In this document: piece by piece, positions 25,096 through 36,779 of the stretch
Numbering within the stretch: the stretch's first letter is position 1
How the letters are laid out: the number at the start of each line of letters is the position of its first letter
Source of the DNA: Ptiloglossa arizonensis
Taxonomy: Eukaryota; Arthropoda; Insecta; Hymenoptera; Colletidae
Direction: 5' to 3'
Assembly: GCF_051014685.1 (NCBI RefSeq)
Contig: NC_135055.1
Coordinates: forward strand, 5,506,001 to 5,570,000
Length of the DNA stretch: 64,000 nt
Program-made: the position numbers and the translations under genes
The notes under the pieces: generated by a model
Told to the model about the DNA's origin: nothing
Seen by the model: the letters and a program-made list of their open reading frames with translations, nothing else
Database searches by the model: none

Positions 25096-28000
25096 AAGCT
25101 GGTCTTCTCAATCCTCGATCCGCAATTGCAATAAGTAAACGTTCTCGTTAGATTCTAAAGAGAAAACTAATCCAACAATGTCCCTCCAGAAATGTTCCCA
25201 TTGGACTCCCACAGTCGTGCTCGATCGTGTCCTTGGAACTCCGCGAATCCTGTTCCAGCGATTTCCATGTCTTCCCATTGTAACTGTGTCATTCTCTAAA
25301 ACGACTACTCTCGCGTTAGAGGTGTATATTGAAAATAGTATCCCACGCTCGGTGCACACCAGAGTCGATTTTCCCACATTTCGAGACCGTGTTACTCGAC
25401 TCGAAGGCACATCTATCCCGTAGGTAGGATTTTATTAGAACTTCCAGGTAGGCGTTGAACGTTGCAGGTTCTCTCCGAATCAGCTTGGCGGCAATTCGGC
25501 GATGGGACGCGGGACGCCGAGGGTCCCGATGAAAACTGCTTCCGGCCAGGGGCCGCGAGGCTTCTCCCTTCCTTCTCGTTAATCTTCGAGACCGGGACCG
25601 GTTCCGCGATGTTCCGCGATCGGTATGACTCCTCTTTGTGCCAGGCAGCCTCGGACCGAGACTAATAGATTACATTCTATCCGTCTGTCTCTCCCGTTCC
25701 GGCGTCCCTATCCCGTGGACCGTCTCTCCTTCTCCAAGCGGAGGAGAGCCTCTTATATAATCCCCGTGTCCTTCCTTGAGGAATCGACGAGACGCTCGGA
25801 ACACGGGACACCGCGAGATAGAATCTAACCGGCCGCGAGAGAATTCGAGGAAAGTCGATAATGAACGCCCGATCACCGGGTACGCGGATTCAACCCGGGT
25901 AATAGATAAATCCTCGAGGCGTCTGGCCGATTGCGAGCCGGCGTGTTCTTGCGCGCGCCCGAAGAATGGAATCGAGGATTCCTCAAAGACGCTGCTCGGT
26001 GTGCACCATTGGCGGTAGCCGGAGATCGACTTTAAACGGTCGCTTCCTCGAGTATTTTACGAAGTGCTAGAAATCCACGCCGATCGCTACCTCGTTTCAC
26101 GGGTGAATTAATCGCGTACCTAAATTCCAGGGACTCTCGAACCGGGGGACATTTGCATAATGAGGTAATATTAGTTTCCGTATCAGCGTCGTTGGGAACG
26201 GGATGCTTGAACCACGTGGCGCGAGAGTTTCCATTTTATTACCGGAAGGAACGATTGCGAACGCGGGATCTTGGAGGAAAAAAAAAAGAAAAAAAAAGAA
26301 ACTGGCACATCGTGATTGGGCAAACAGGGTAGTTCACTTAGCAACCGTTTGCAACTTTCTTCCTTGTGCCGCGAATCTGAACACCTGGCGTACGTGACAC
26401 AGAGAAGGAAATCTTGCATGGTTGTTGAACAGTTTTTGGCTCGCGATCGTTACAGAGAAGAGAAGAACAGATCCCCCCCTCCCTTTTGACAATTATTTAT
26501 CATCCGTGTACGACTCTCGATCCGTTCGTGACAAGTTTCGAAGAAACGATCCCATTGAATAATTGTAAACTTGAGAAGAAAATGGTCGTTAACGATTATA
26601 GACTTTGTATCCCATTAAATGGCAAAATAAGGTAGTGTGTATAATTAAATATTCAATCGACAATGTAAGAAAAGGATATGGAAAATTCGTGGATTCAACC
26701 AAGTTCAAGATAAATTTGTCCGATGCGTAACGATGCGAGAAGAAAAAATGAACACAAGATATATATGAAGCTCATTATGCCACGGCAAATGGGCGAGGTA
26801 GAGCAAAGCTGTTTTACAACCTAACCTTAAATAACAATGGGGAACAGGAAAGGTAATCAGCGCATAATAATCTTCACAACTGGAGTTGTGCCGTGAAAAT
26901 TGCACAAAAGCATCGAACGACTCCACGTGAAACGAGAATATGTATTGTACCCGCGCGAGAAGATTGCGTGTGGAGTTATAGTGGATCCAATTCGTTCATG
27001 GATCGTCCCTTCGAGCGCGAAAAGGATATGGGTACACATTATACCTGTCCTACTCGTTCGCGATGATGGTTGAGTAGATAATATGCAATCTTCCCGGACG
27101 CGTACTATACTTAGAAGTGGAAAAAGTTACACATCTCGAATCCATGCGGAATAATTTGCAAATTTATAGACAAACAGTGGAAGATGGCTCATCATCTTTT
27201 CAGTTCGTGCACGGTACAAAATACACACCCATTTCGCGTCCGAGATCTCTGAACCCGTAAGACACACCACCACGTGCAATCTTCTCGCGTGCGTACAATA
27301 CATACAACTGCAAAAGTAACCGAAAGACTCGTTACGACCACCGATAACGTTTCCAGTTTGATCTCGACTGTTACGTGTCCAGTACCATTGATCTTCCTGT
27401 GACTATCGGAGAATAGTTATGGCTCTTCACAACTATCAAGGTTTGCTATTTCGGATCATCCATTCGCGAAATCTTCCTCCAGAAAGTCCTTTCTGGCCCT
27501 TCGAGATCGTCTCCTTCGCAAAGTACTCGTTTCGTTCTTCACTTTCGTTGAAGATTTCCTCAATTTCCTCGATAGAATCGTCTCTTCCCCTTTGAAACTA
27601 TCTTACCACCATCGAGCATTCCGCGTACGATTGCGCGTTCTACCCCCACCCCGCTCCCCCGATGATCGATCGCGGTCCGCGCGCACCCTCGTGGCGTTCT
27701 CACGCGGCGACGTAAGCGAGGCGGGTCAGGGCGGTCCCGCGCGGGCCCTCTTACCCCGAATAATCGACCGGTCTGGGCCGATCGAGACAGCTAATTAGAG
27801 ACGCAGCGCGGTGCGAGAGGAGGACACGTACGCGGGCGTCGATCTCGCGCGATGCGTCCCGGCACCGCGGCAAACCGCGATAAATTTATTCGGCCAATTA
27901 CTTCGGAACTGACGCGAGCCTATGGGCGAATCATTGAGCGTAAAGGTCAATAGCACGTAGACTCTCTGACTCCGCGGCGGGGAACAAGTCATCTTGAAGC

Positions 28001-28150
28001 GGCGGCGTATTCACAGCGACGCGCGGCGGCGATTCAGCGTCTCGAGCGATTAGATTTTATTCTCGTTAGCGCGTCGGGGGAACGATAACGAAAGGGAAAG
28101 AAAAAAAATATTGATGTATAAATATACCTATATATATTTACATACACTTT
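25096..28150. other. Unique stretch, alternating composition
   Basis: GC-rich at 25,400-26,230 and 27,560-28,070, AT-richer between. An A-rich run (26,278-26,300) and an AACCTAACC-like motif near 26,820 are present. No gene is supported; all frames are short and without recognisable domains. Confidence 0.35.
26937..27304. repeat. Imperfect inverted repeat of about 34 bp
   Basis: The segment 26,937-26,970 (containing TATGTATTGTAC and GCGAGAAGATTGC) pairs with the reverse complement of 27,271-27,304, with about four mismatches. A third, partial inverted copy lies near 27,084-27,114. The 300-bp interior is not repetitive. It may be the remnant of a small inverted-repeat element. Confidence 0.5.
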
Positions 28151-28157
28151 TGATAAA

Positions 28158-28352
28158 TATATATATATGTATGTATGCATGCATGTACGTATGAATTGTG
28201 TATGTATGTATGTATGTATGTATGTATGCATGCATGCATGTATATATGTATTATGTATGTATGTATGTATGTATGCATGCATGTATATATGTATTATGTA
28301 TGTATGTATGTGTATGTATATATATGTATGTATGCATGCATGTATGTGTATA
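28158..28352. repeat. (TATG)n/(CATG)n microsatellite
   Basis: Long interrupted runs of GTAT/GTATGCATGCATG words. Frames on both strands encode only Tyr/Cys/Met/Val or Ile/His/Thr repeats and are products of the microsatellite. Confidence 0.95.
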
Positions 28353-28546
28353 TATATACTAGGTGGTCCACACAACTGTTTCAGGTGACAACTCCGTTAT
28401 TAATGCATCAACGAGAAAATGTCAAAGGAAAAAGGTAAATGGCTCGAAGAGCATCACATCCGTAGAACCTTGGAGTTTTTTTTTTCAAATTCAACAGTGC
28501 ACGTGCAATTAAGAATTGCATTCTTTCTTTAAATGGAAATGTATTC

Positions 28547-28583
28547 TTGTTGTTGTTGTTGTTGTTGTTGTTATTGTTGTTGT
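28547..28583. repeat. (TTG)n microsatellite
   Basis: About eleven TTG/GTT units, one of them changed to TTATTG. It explains the poly-Asn stretch seen in the minus-strand frame, which is not a gene. Confidence 0.9.
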
Positions 28584-28766
28584 AAAGATCCATTCCCCGG
28601 TCCGTTCTACGTGACAAAATTATTAAATTATCGTGGCAAGAAAATGACTAGTTCTCGAAAAATTTTCGACAAATATCTTTATCGAAGAAGACGCTCAAAC
28701 GTTTCATGACTACGTTGTGAACGTAAACAAACAAACGTAAACGTTCTTCAATAAAGACATTTCTTT

Positions 28767-28830
28767 ATATATATATATATTTATGTATAAAGTATATGTA
28801 TGTGTATGTATACACACATGTATATACTAT
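28767..28830. repeat. (TA)n and TATG/TACA-rich simple repeat
   Basis: An AT-dinucleotide run followed by TATGTATGTGTATGTATACACACATG-like alternating purine-pyrimidine DNA. It may adopt unusual helical forms. Non-coding. Confidence 0.8.
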
Positions 28831-29108
28831 AGATATTTACGTACCGTACCGAGTATGTGTTCACGCCGTTCCCTTTGGGATGTCTGACAGCAGCTCCCAG
28901 TTAAATATCGCGGAATTGCTTCACCCTGTTATTATCCGTACCACGGTCCCTATACCGTGTAGGGATTAATTAATCGCGCGATTAATAAGCGCGCTGCGAA
29001 TTTCAAATATTTATGAGAATGGAATTCAACTGTACGCGCGGCTCCCGGGGAAAGCTAAGTGGGGGAGATCGCCGATAAGAGGACGGGGAAAATACAGGAA
29101 CGAACTGT

Positions 29109-29150
29109 GTGCGCGCGCGCGCGCGCGCTTGCTCGCTCGCTCGCTCGCGT
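29109..29150. repeat. (GC)n then (TCGC)n simple repeat
   Basis: A run of alternating G and C of about 20 bases is followed by TCGC units. Alternating purine-pyrimidine GC DNA of this kind favours the left-handed Z form. The Arg/Ala frame that starts here (29,109-29,372) is a product of the repeat and I do not accept it as a gene. Confidence 0.9.
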
Positions 29151-29522
29151 GTATCTACAGTGAGAAGTGAGCGGCGATTAAACTCGTTGAATTACATCGA
29201 ATCCTCGAATTCTGCGCGCCGGCGCAGCAGGTGGGAAAATAATTGCCGCCTCGTGGGCCCGATTAATGATTCGGTTACTCAATCGATCTTCTCAAGGTCC
29301 GAGATCTTGATCTTCGATGCTCGCTACGAACGAGGCACCGGAGGAACGACGCTCGGGAGGATCGGGAGCTGAAAAACTATGCCACCGACTCGGAACGCCG
29401 CCTCTTTCGTCCAATTCCATCGCCTGTATTTCGTTTTGCATAAGATACGTAATTCGTTCAATAACTTCTTTCGTGGGTAATTAAGTTTAAATTCGCCGAA
29501 GATTTCTCTCGTTTGGAAATTG

Positions 29523-29786
29523 TTAGAATCGAAGAGCAATAATTACAAACGAAGGGTAATAATTACGGTTGTTAAAAGCAGTTTTGAATTTTTCTAAGAC
29601 TTCATCTTCGGATAATTGTTTCTCTGTTGGGTAATTATACAGTTTAGGGAGTTCAGCTCCGATGTCCTTGATCTTGACATATGTTGTCAAGAGCACTCTT
29701 TCGAATAACCTACGAAAGATTTTAACTGTCATTGATTCGTTAAAAATATTTAAAAAATGTGGATTAATTTTCAATGCTTCGTTCAT
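29523..29786 (-). CDS. Hypothetical 87-residue frame, possible exon or gene fragment
   Basis: This frame stands out because its composition looks like a real globular protein and not low-complexity sequence. It is balanced in hydrophobic and charged residues, with a helix-like acidic stretch (QLSEDEVLEKFKTAF, residues about 56-70) and a Leu/Val/Ile core (FRRLFERVLLTTYVKIKDIG, residues about 23-42). An acceptor-like sequence (TTATATTCAG) lies just before the ATG on the minus strand, so it could be an exon and the ATG could be internal. I do not recognise the family and cannot identify neighbouring exons. It may be a fragment of a decayed gene or transposon. Confidence 0.25.
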   Translation of the reverse strand: MNEALKINPHFLNIFNESMTVKIFRRLFERVLLTTYVKIKDIGAELPKLYNYPTEKQLSEDEVLEKFKTAFNNRNYYPSFVIIALRF

Positions 29787-29789
29787 ATC

Positions 29790-30780
29790 GACTGAATATA
29801 ACAGTGAATTATAATTTTGTGTAAAAATCTAACGCGTTGGCGGAAAGAGGCTCTGCCTACACTCCCATCCCCAAAATAATCCAACTTGAACCTAACCTGA
29901 TCTACCTTAATCTATGGATCGGATTGTGTCAGACACCATCGAACGATGAAATTTTAAAGAACGATGCATAATAGAAAGCAACACAGTCGGTATCGCAACA
30001 ACTATATATAATCTCTCGTATCGATACAAACGAAATAAATGAAATTTATATTCGTAAACGATGGGCACGTGTGTTTAAAAGAGCGATTTAAGCTCATGAC
30101 TAAACAAATCAAGTATTCCACTTTCCGAACCCGTCTGTCTACTGTCGAGCTCAGCGAACAAAACGCGATGAATTCCAAGCCACGGACCCACTTCTCTTCT
30201 CCGGGACCCCGTAGATCCTCGGTCCAAGCGCGTAACACGCATGAATTATTCTCTCGACTTCGTCCCTGAATGTTAATTCGCCAACACACGACAGGGAACC
30301 TTTTTCTGGTCGATGACATGCGTGATAATCGCCAGTCGCATCGGCTAGGCCCAAATCAATTCCACTATGACATACTTCGCGCCGTACTAATTTTTCTTAC
30401 GACTGAAATAACACAAACCGCACGTTTGCACCAACCTACATCGAACAACAATCAAATCATCCTTCTCTTCGTCTCTAATCTTTTCTTCTCGATGCTAACA
30501 ATAATTCCCATCCTATTCCTCACTAATAACACTTTCCCATCGATGTTAAAAATGTTCATCCCCGTTCGCTACTAATATTTCCTTACCGATGTTTCTTCCA
30601 TTTTTCATCAACAAAAACATTCCCTCTGCTTCTCTCCCTTACAAATTTTTACCCAATATTATTTTACGATTTACCTACATCCCGCTGCAATTTGCCAGAC
30701 CGCGCTGACTTACGCGACCGCTACAAAGTGACAACCTAACCTCAATTCGACGCGAGTCGAGTCACTCGGCTGCAAACTAG
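29790..30780. other. AT-rich unique stretch
   Basis: AACCTAACC motifs near 29,890 and 30,735. The 101-residue frame at 30,270-30,575 is composed of Thr/Asn/Leu/Ile and is probably open by chance. No repeat or RNA gene seen. Confidence 0.35.
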
Positions 30781-30939
30781 CTCTATGACGATCAATTATC
30801 GACGCGATACCGGGGACTTGCCGGTCCCTGCTCATCGATCTCGAGGATTCGCGTCACGTTCCATTCGGGCCGGGAATTTTCGACGTGGTCTCGTGACTTT
30901 CCTGAGAAGAAGGCTAATTCGCCAAGCCGGCCGGTTTGC

Positions 30940-31070
30940 TCCGGGACGGGGGGAGGGGGGTTAGGCAGAGACGCGTGCACGTGACGCTGCACGCTCGAGG
31001 GACCACGGGAACCGGGCCCAGAAGAACAGATTCGATGGGCCGTGGTGGGAAGTAGGGGGAGGGGGGGACA
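30940..31070 (+). other. Two G-tract clusters, G-quadruplex-capable
   Basis: GGGACGGGGGGAGGGGGG at 30,944-30,961 and GGGAAGTAGGGGGAGGGGGG near 31,047-31,066 each supply four or nearly four G-runs within 20 bases on the + strand. They sit at the start of a GC-rich segment that also has two inverted CCAAT boxes (near 31,232 and 31,259), so a promoter is possible. Confidence 0.45.
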
Positions 31071-32725
31071 CCGAATAAATCTGAAACGGCGGATCCGCGG
31101 CAAGGGGTATGTACCGTTAGCACGTTGCCCACGAATAGTTCACCGCGATCGAGCGAGCCCGATTTTTTTTTTCCCTTCCGCTTGGCTCCTCACCTACTTC
31201 GCGAGCCTGGCCTGCTGCACGAAGCGTCGTCATTGGTCCAGCGCCGCGCGTTCCTCTCATTGGATTACGAAGCGGTTTCGTTCGATCGGTTTCGTTCCTC
31301 GAGGATCGCTACTACTTCCCGTGGTCGAATTATTTCGGCGCCGGTTGCGTGCTGGTCTCTGGCTGGAATTGGAATTTAAAATTAAACGAAGAAGGCCTCT
31401 TCCAGCCGAAGAAGATGGGCCAACTGGTATAGGTTTCGTTTAACTTTGTCCGCGGGAGCGAAGATAAACCGTGTTTAAGATTCTTCTTCGGTGGAATTCG
31501 ATCCTCTCCGAGATCCGTTCGATGTATTTTGTACGATATTTAAAAAACGAGAGATTCGAACGAGAAGAATGGGAAAAGTACAAGAGGGAAGTACCGTTAT
31601 TTATGGTTCGTTTTCGATGATATGATTTAACCCTTTGCACTCGAAGCGTTTTTGCTACTTGAAACTGGCGCCTCGATGAAATCTTTTCAATCGGAAAAAT
31701 TAATACGCAATGGAACATTTTTGTTTCAATACTTGACGTACATATGTTTATATCTTAAAAGAGTGTAATAACTAATTTCCAATTTCAATTTCAAGTAACG
31801 AAATTTTCCCGAATTGGAAGAAGTACAATGAATTGTGTGGTGACCGAGGGTCTCCTCTCGAGTTCAAAGGGTTAATCAGTGCTAGGTACTGGAATATGGA
31901 AGTCGAGTATAAGTTTCGTCGATAGGAAATGCATTCAAAGTTACGCCGAGTTTTATTCAATATACTAAGAATATGTATCTGTTACGTATTTGTGTAATTA
32001 TTGTTCAACAGTCGCGATATAATCGAGGAATATGAGAAACGAATTTTTCCATGAAAAATATCGCGTCTTTCTTGATAAACAAGAACGGTCGTGCAGTTTA
32101 TTTATACATAAGTAGTTCCAGTTACACTTCCTTCGGATAATGCTCACTTCGTTATCTACAAACCGGAAATGTATTATCTGTCTCTTCGAAGAAGTGCGTA
32201 TTGCGAAACCAGCAGGTATATACAATCAGAGATACCTTAATTGTTGACAAAATGTTTGAACATTTTACTTCTACCAACTTCAACGCTGAATGAGATAGCT
32301 AATGGAGGAGTGTGAAATTGAGGCAGGTAATAAGGCGCGAATCAACCCCAAGGCATACATATGTATGTATAATACTCCACCAGCTTATGCAACTCTAACA
32401 AGGTACAAGGGCATTCCCGCAAGAATCAGTGCTTATTAACTCCCAATTAGCAGAGCGAAGTCCAGTAATGTGCAACACTTATTACTGGCAGGTTAAGGCC
32501 CAACTCTGTCGGAAAAATCGATATAAAAACTCCCCGATGAACGATACATTTCTCAAAGTTTCGAAAGATCGTTCGAGGAAGGCTACCTTCTCACCAGGTG
32601 TCATCAACACGTTGAATGCCATGGTGATCACTGGTGACCAGCCTTCTAAATTTACAACGTATCTCCAAAGGATTCGTAAAGAATGAACCGTAACACTTGT
32701 GAACTTTAAGCTCACGTTTCTGTCG
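31071..32725. other. Unique stretch with possible CCAAT boxes
   Basis: GC-rich to about 31,440, with ATTGG motifs near 31,232 and 31,259. AT-rich afterwards. Frames such as 31,042-31,443 (+) encode Arg/Leu/Ser-rich peptides without motifs. No accepted gene. Confidence 0.3.
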
Positions 32726-32726
32726 T

Positions 32727-33165
32727 TGGTTATTCCATAGACTAAGTACATCGACAAACTATCGAATTTTTCTACTTTTTGCACTATGGTTTGAACAAAT
32801 GTCGAGGATATTCTTAAATATGGAAGACTGACGTTAGGTCTGGTTTAGTTATTCCATAGGCTAAGTACATCGATAAACTATCGAATTTTTCTACTTTTTG
32901 CACTACGGTTCGAACAAATGTCGAGGATGTCTTTAAATATAAATAATTGGCGTTATGTCTGGTTTAGTTATTCCATAGACTAAGTACATCGACAAACTAT
33001 CGAATTTTTCTATATTTTACATTACGGTTCGAACAAATGTCGAGGATATCTTTGAATATAGAAAACTGACATTAGGTTTGGGTTAGTTATTCCATAGGCT
33101 AACAAGTACATCGATAAACTATCGAATTTTTCTATGTTTTACATTAGTTTTACTGGTGTAGGTTT
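32727..33165. repeat. Tandem array, 119-bp unit, about 3.7 copies
   Basis: TATTCCATAG recurs at 32,731, 32,850, 32,969 and 33,088, exactly 119 bp apart each time. Units contain ACTATCGAATTTTTCTA and AACAAATGTCGAGGAT. The last unit is cut short near 33,165, where TTTTACTGGT(G)TAGG words take over. Non-coding. Confidence 0.9.
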
Positions 33166-33179
33166 ACTACTATGTTTTA

Positions 33180-34732
33180 CTGGTTTAGGCGTTGAATTCC
33201 GCGAAGCACCGTGTGCCGACTGACCGTTGGATTAACTCGGTTTCATAGTGCGCGTGGAATCGATTCCGCCTGTACCGCGGAGGCGATGAATAGACGATAA
33301 TTCAAACAACGGACGCGTCCAATCGTCGCATCAGGGTCGAACGTTGCAACGAGGAAGCGAAGGAGACTCGACCAGAGGGGGTGTTGCGTAATCCGGATCT
33401 CAATCATTTTCTCGGGGTCAGCGTGCTTCTGAAGAAAATCACTTTCCTTCCCAAGGAGCCGCCGTGACGCGAGGCAACGATGCGCCCATCCGTCCTACCT
33501 CCCTACGCGGGGCTCGCTCCTCTTCCTGGTTTCTCAGCTCGTTACGAACGAACCCGACAAATTATCGACTCCGGTGCCTCGTCGAGTCGCGAACGCGCGA
33601 CGGAAAAAAGGTTAAAGTGGGAGACCAGAGAGGGTGGGGGGTTGTGGACGAGGTAAGAGGAACGACAGCACAAAATCTCGGGATGCGCCGGTAACGCAGC
33701 CCACCTCTCGTACTTTCACTTCCTTTCTCCCTCGAGCTCTCTTTCTCTGCCTCCCACTGTTTTTCTGCCTCTTTCTCACCTTCCCTCGACCGTTTCGCTC
33801 CTCCCCGGGACGCCTGGTTCTCCGTCCTCTCCCCTCCCCCCTCCTCCCCCCGCCTGGGTACCTTCTCCCTCGGACATAGAACTACTTTTCCTTTCAAGCC
33901 CTTGACTGAGGATACCCGACCATGCCCATCACGAATCCCGAGGATCCTCCCGGCGCGACTGGTTCAAACTTGCATGTGAAGGCGGGAGATTGAAAGATCA
34001 GTTCCGGGTTGAGAGGACTGCCGTATACTCGGTGGGACGAAACGTAACCGTCTCGTGAAAATTTGCCAGCTGCCGAGACTCGATCGTAGTTACGATTCTT
34101 GGATACGTTTTCGGGATGTTGAATATCGAAACACAGAAACATCCCGGTGAGGAACGGAAGTGATCGAAGAGGGATAGGGGCAAACGTTCGAAGAAACGTT
34201 TCCAATCGACCCGAGCGGATTCCGTACAGTGGGTAATCTCTGGTGAATCCACGGGTCGTGAGTGGGAACCTCTGACCCAATATTCACGATAGTTCCCCGG
34301 AGCTGATCTTTCAATCTCCGATCTCCGTTTCTCCCGTCTCTGAACGGAACCCTGCCTTCCTGTCTGCTATCACGCGGATTGGTAAACGCGTGGGATAAAT
34401 AGTTGCGTCCAGCCGCGGCTATTGCCGCTCGATCACTGAACGAACCGCGCGCGGAGGAGGAGGAGGAGGAGGAGGAAGAGGAGGAAGGAGAAGGACGAAG
34501 CAGAAGGAAGAATGAAAGAGGGAACGCGCGCGCGGCGTGACCTCTCCGCTGGTCGTTCCGCGAGGAGAGTAGCAGGCAAGCGGCGCAGTCTGCGTGGAGC
34601 GTGGTCGGAGTCCTAGGAGAGGGTGAGAACGAAGGGAGGGATAGACAGGGACACGCGGCCTGCAAAAGCGACAATACCGGGCCCCGGATGGTAGCCGGTA
34701 AATAAAGTAGACGAGGAACCCACGAGAACCAT

Positions 34733-34763
<31 letters not shown>

Positions 34764-35860
34764 AAGAGAGAAGAGAGGTAAAAAAATACGAGGACGCTTG
34801 CGAAGCGCGGGGTGGGTTGTTTCGCGCGTGTGGCGACGGCTTTCGCGTGATCGACAGAGACGGAGAGGACGTTGACGTCGGGAACAACAACAACCAGAAC
34901 GCACCGCTGATAAAGAACGTACGAAGAAGACGAGGAAGAAACGGGCGTGCAAGAAGACGAGGAAGGTACGTGGACAGAGACGGCGCGCCGGCTGAGGAAC
35001 GAGCGCGAAGGAACATGCAGAGGAAGAGACCGAAGGATGGCTGCAGAAGGCGGTCGGTTAGGTCTGGGAGGGGGGAGGTACGGCGGGACGACGGAGGCGA
35101 GCCGAGATGATGCAGTTGTGCGTTTGCAAGGAAGGCGGAAGGAGGAACCGCGGAGGGAACCGGTCCCGGTCACTGGGCCACCAGCCGGCCGTCGAACCCG
35201 CCACACTGCCCCCTACCACCCCCTACCCCTCCTTTTCCTCTCCCGCTCTCCGTCCCTCCTGCTTCTGCCCCCTGCGTTTCGCGCGCGCCTCTCTGTCGCG
35301 CTTCCTTCGCCTCCCGGGCCGCCGCCCCGCCGTACCACCACCATTCCCCTCCCACTCCTCCTCCTCCTCCTCCTCCTCCTCCTCCAGTACACCCGGCCGT
35401 ACCCCTCGGAGGCCCCACGGCCAGCGGTTCCCTCCTCGCGAACCTTTCTCGCCACTTCGACTCTCCGCGACGACTTTGCTCGCTTCAAGTTCTTCAAACA
35501 ATGTCAACTCGCGTGTAGCACCGCAGCGCGCGACCGCGCCGGCCCGATAATGCCACCGCTGCCACCATGTTTACCGGCCGGAGGCTGTATGCTACCCGGA
35601 GCCGTCGTCCCGCCGCGGGCGACGTTTTCGCGTGTCTTGCACCACCGGCACGGAACGATCGCACGGTTTAACGGTGAGAATGAACACGGGTCCGCCGGCT
35701 GGTGCCTGGGATGCCCTGTTCCGGGAGACAAACCAACGACGACCGGTTGTCCTCGACGGGAGAACTTTGTTCCGTGGAACCACGAGGGCGTTTAGGCACT
35801 TTGCCGATGGATACTCGGGGCACATTATTAATTAGGAGAAATTAGGAGATCGGGGCATTC
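33180..35860. other. Large GC-rich block with mirrored GGA/CTC tracts
   Basis: CpG-rich, with a (GGA)n tract at 34,453-34,485, (GA)n at 34,737-34,775, donor-like AAG/GTACGT near 34,964 and (CTC)n at 35,354-35,385. Long frames on both strands (for example 34,090-35,016 minus, Ser/Leu/Phe-rich; 34,947-35,795 plus, Arg/Pro/Leu-rich) come from these tracts. It resembles a promoter plus untranslated first exon of a long gene, but I cannot place a transcription start or coding exon. Confidence 0.35.
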
Positions 35861-36191
35861 CGAGGCTACTATTGGCTTCTATCAATAATGGATCGATGCA
35901 AAACTTTGATGCAAACTATTGAGAACCTGACGTCCACTGGACGAAAGGACTTGCTTTTCAACGCGAAGGGCATTTGTTTATTTGTTTTTTTTCTTTTTTC
36001 CTACGATGGGCACTTGGTGTACGTTAGTCGAACAATGATAAGTTCCTAGGTGATCTCGTTTCGATAGTAGATTCTGAAACTGGTTAGTTTCTCTAAGGAT
36101 GGAGGTTAGGGTGGCTTTTGCTCGAAGGTGTCTTGCTCGACTCTACAATGAGGATTTGGAAGCTTGCGTGGTTTAACGGTGAGAACAGCTC

Positions 36192-36779
36192 GTGATGGAA
36201 AAATCTTGCTTTGAGCGTCACGGGGGATTTCAGGCATTTGTAACGATAGGTAGATTATCAATTGTTAAGAGATATCGTATCGATGATAGATTCTATGATT
36301 GCATAGTTGCTTTGAGAATGATAATTGGGCGGTGTTGCTTTAGAGGATTCTTGTTCCACACCGCAATGGGTATTTGGAGGATAGGTGTCTTTAAGGAATT
36401 TAGTATCAAGGACGATGAATTGTTTTCAGGCGATAGAATTTCGAAAGCTTCGTTGCTGATAGAACTGGTACTTGGGGAACGGTATTTCTGCAACGATCAA
36501 TTGTTGGGAAGTCTTTCGTTGACAATGTTGGACACTGTAAGAGCACTGGATATCGACGATGAAGACGATAAGTGTTTCGGGATATTTCAGTTTAGCAACG
36601 TTGGATACATAAACGTCATTTTTACAACATGCCTGTTGTTTCGTGACAACGATGATAAAACTACGAGAAGATTTGGTTCGATGGTAACGAACTTTACAGT
36701 ATCCACTTCAGAGGCAATAGAATATCAGGCATCTGAACGAGTCGTACAGATGACTACTTTCGCAGCTATTGGCCTCTAA
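36192..36779 (+). CDS. Hypothetical 195-residue frame, unrecognised
   Basis: This is the longest open frame in the window that lies in ordinary-composition DNA. It starts at a tandem ATG pair and ends at TAA (36,777-36,779). The product has a Leu/Ile/Phe-rich first half and an acidic patch (ALDIDDEDDKCFGIF, residues about 116-130). I see no signal peptide, clear membrane segment or known motif. Nearby sequence contains loose internal echoes (GGGCATTTG, GGGCACTTGG, GGGTATTTGG), so it may be a decayed repeat that happens to stay open. There is no supporting promoter, intron or neighbour, and no function can be assigned. Confidence 0.2.
   Translation: MMEKSCFERHGGFQAFVTIGRLSIVKRYRIDDRFYDCIVALRMIIGRCCFRGFLFHTAMGIWRIGVFKEFSIKDDELFSGDRISKASLLIELVLGERYFCNDQLLGSLSLTMLDTVRALDIDDEDDKCFGIFQFSNVGYINVIFTTCLLFRDNDDKTTRRFGSMVTNFTVSTSEAIEYQASERVVQMTTFAAIGL

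Noticed and set aside
28034..28438. Tyr/Ile/His-rich and Cys/Met/Val-rich frames
   Set aside because: Direct translation of the TATG/CATG microsatellite.
1220..30740. Scattered AACCTAACC/GGTTAGGTT motifs as interstitial telomeric repeats
   Set aside because: Only one or two units occur at each place. They support an insect origin but do not form a telomeric array.
34394..34436. GATAAATA with TCACTG as a TATA/initiator promoter
   Set aside because: The spacing is about 40 bases, not about 30, and TCACTG does not fit the initiator consensus.
34090..35795. 308-residue minus and 282-residue plus frames
   Set aside because: Low-complexity Ser/Leu/Phe and Arg/Pro products of GGA, GA and CTC tracts.
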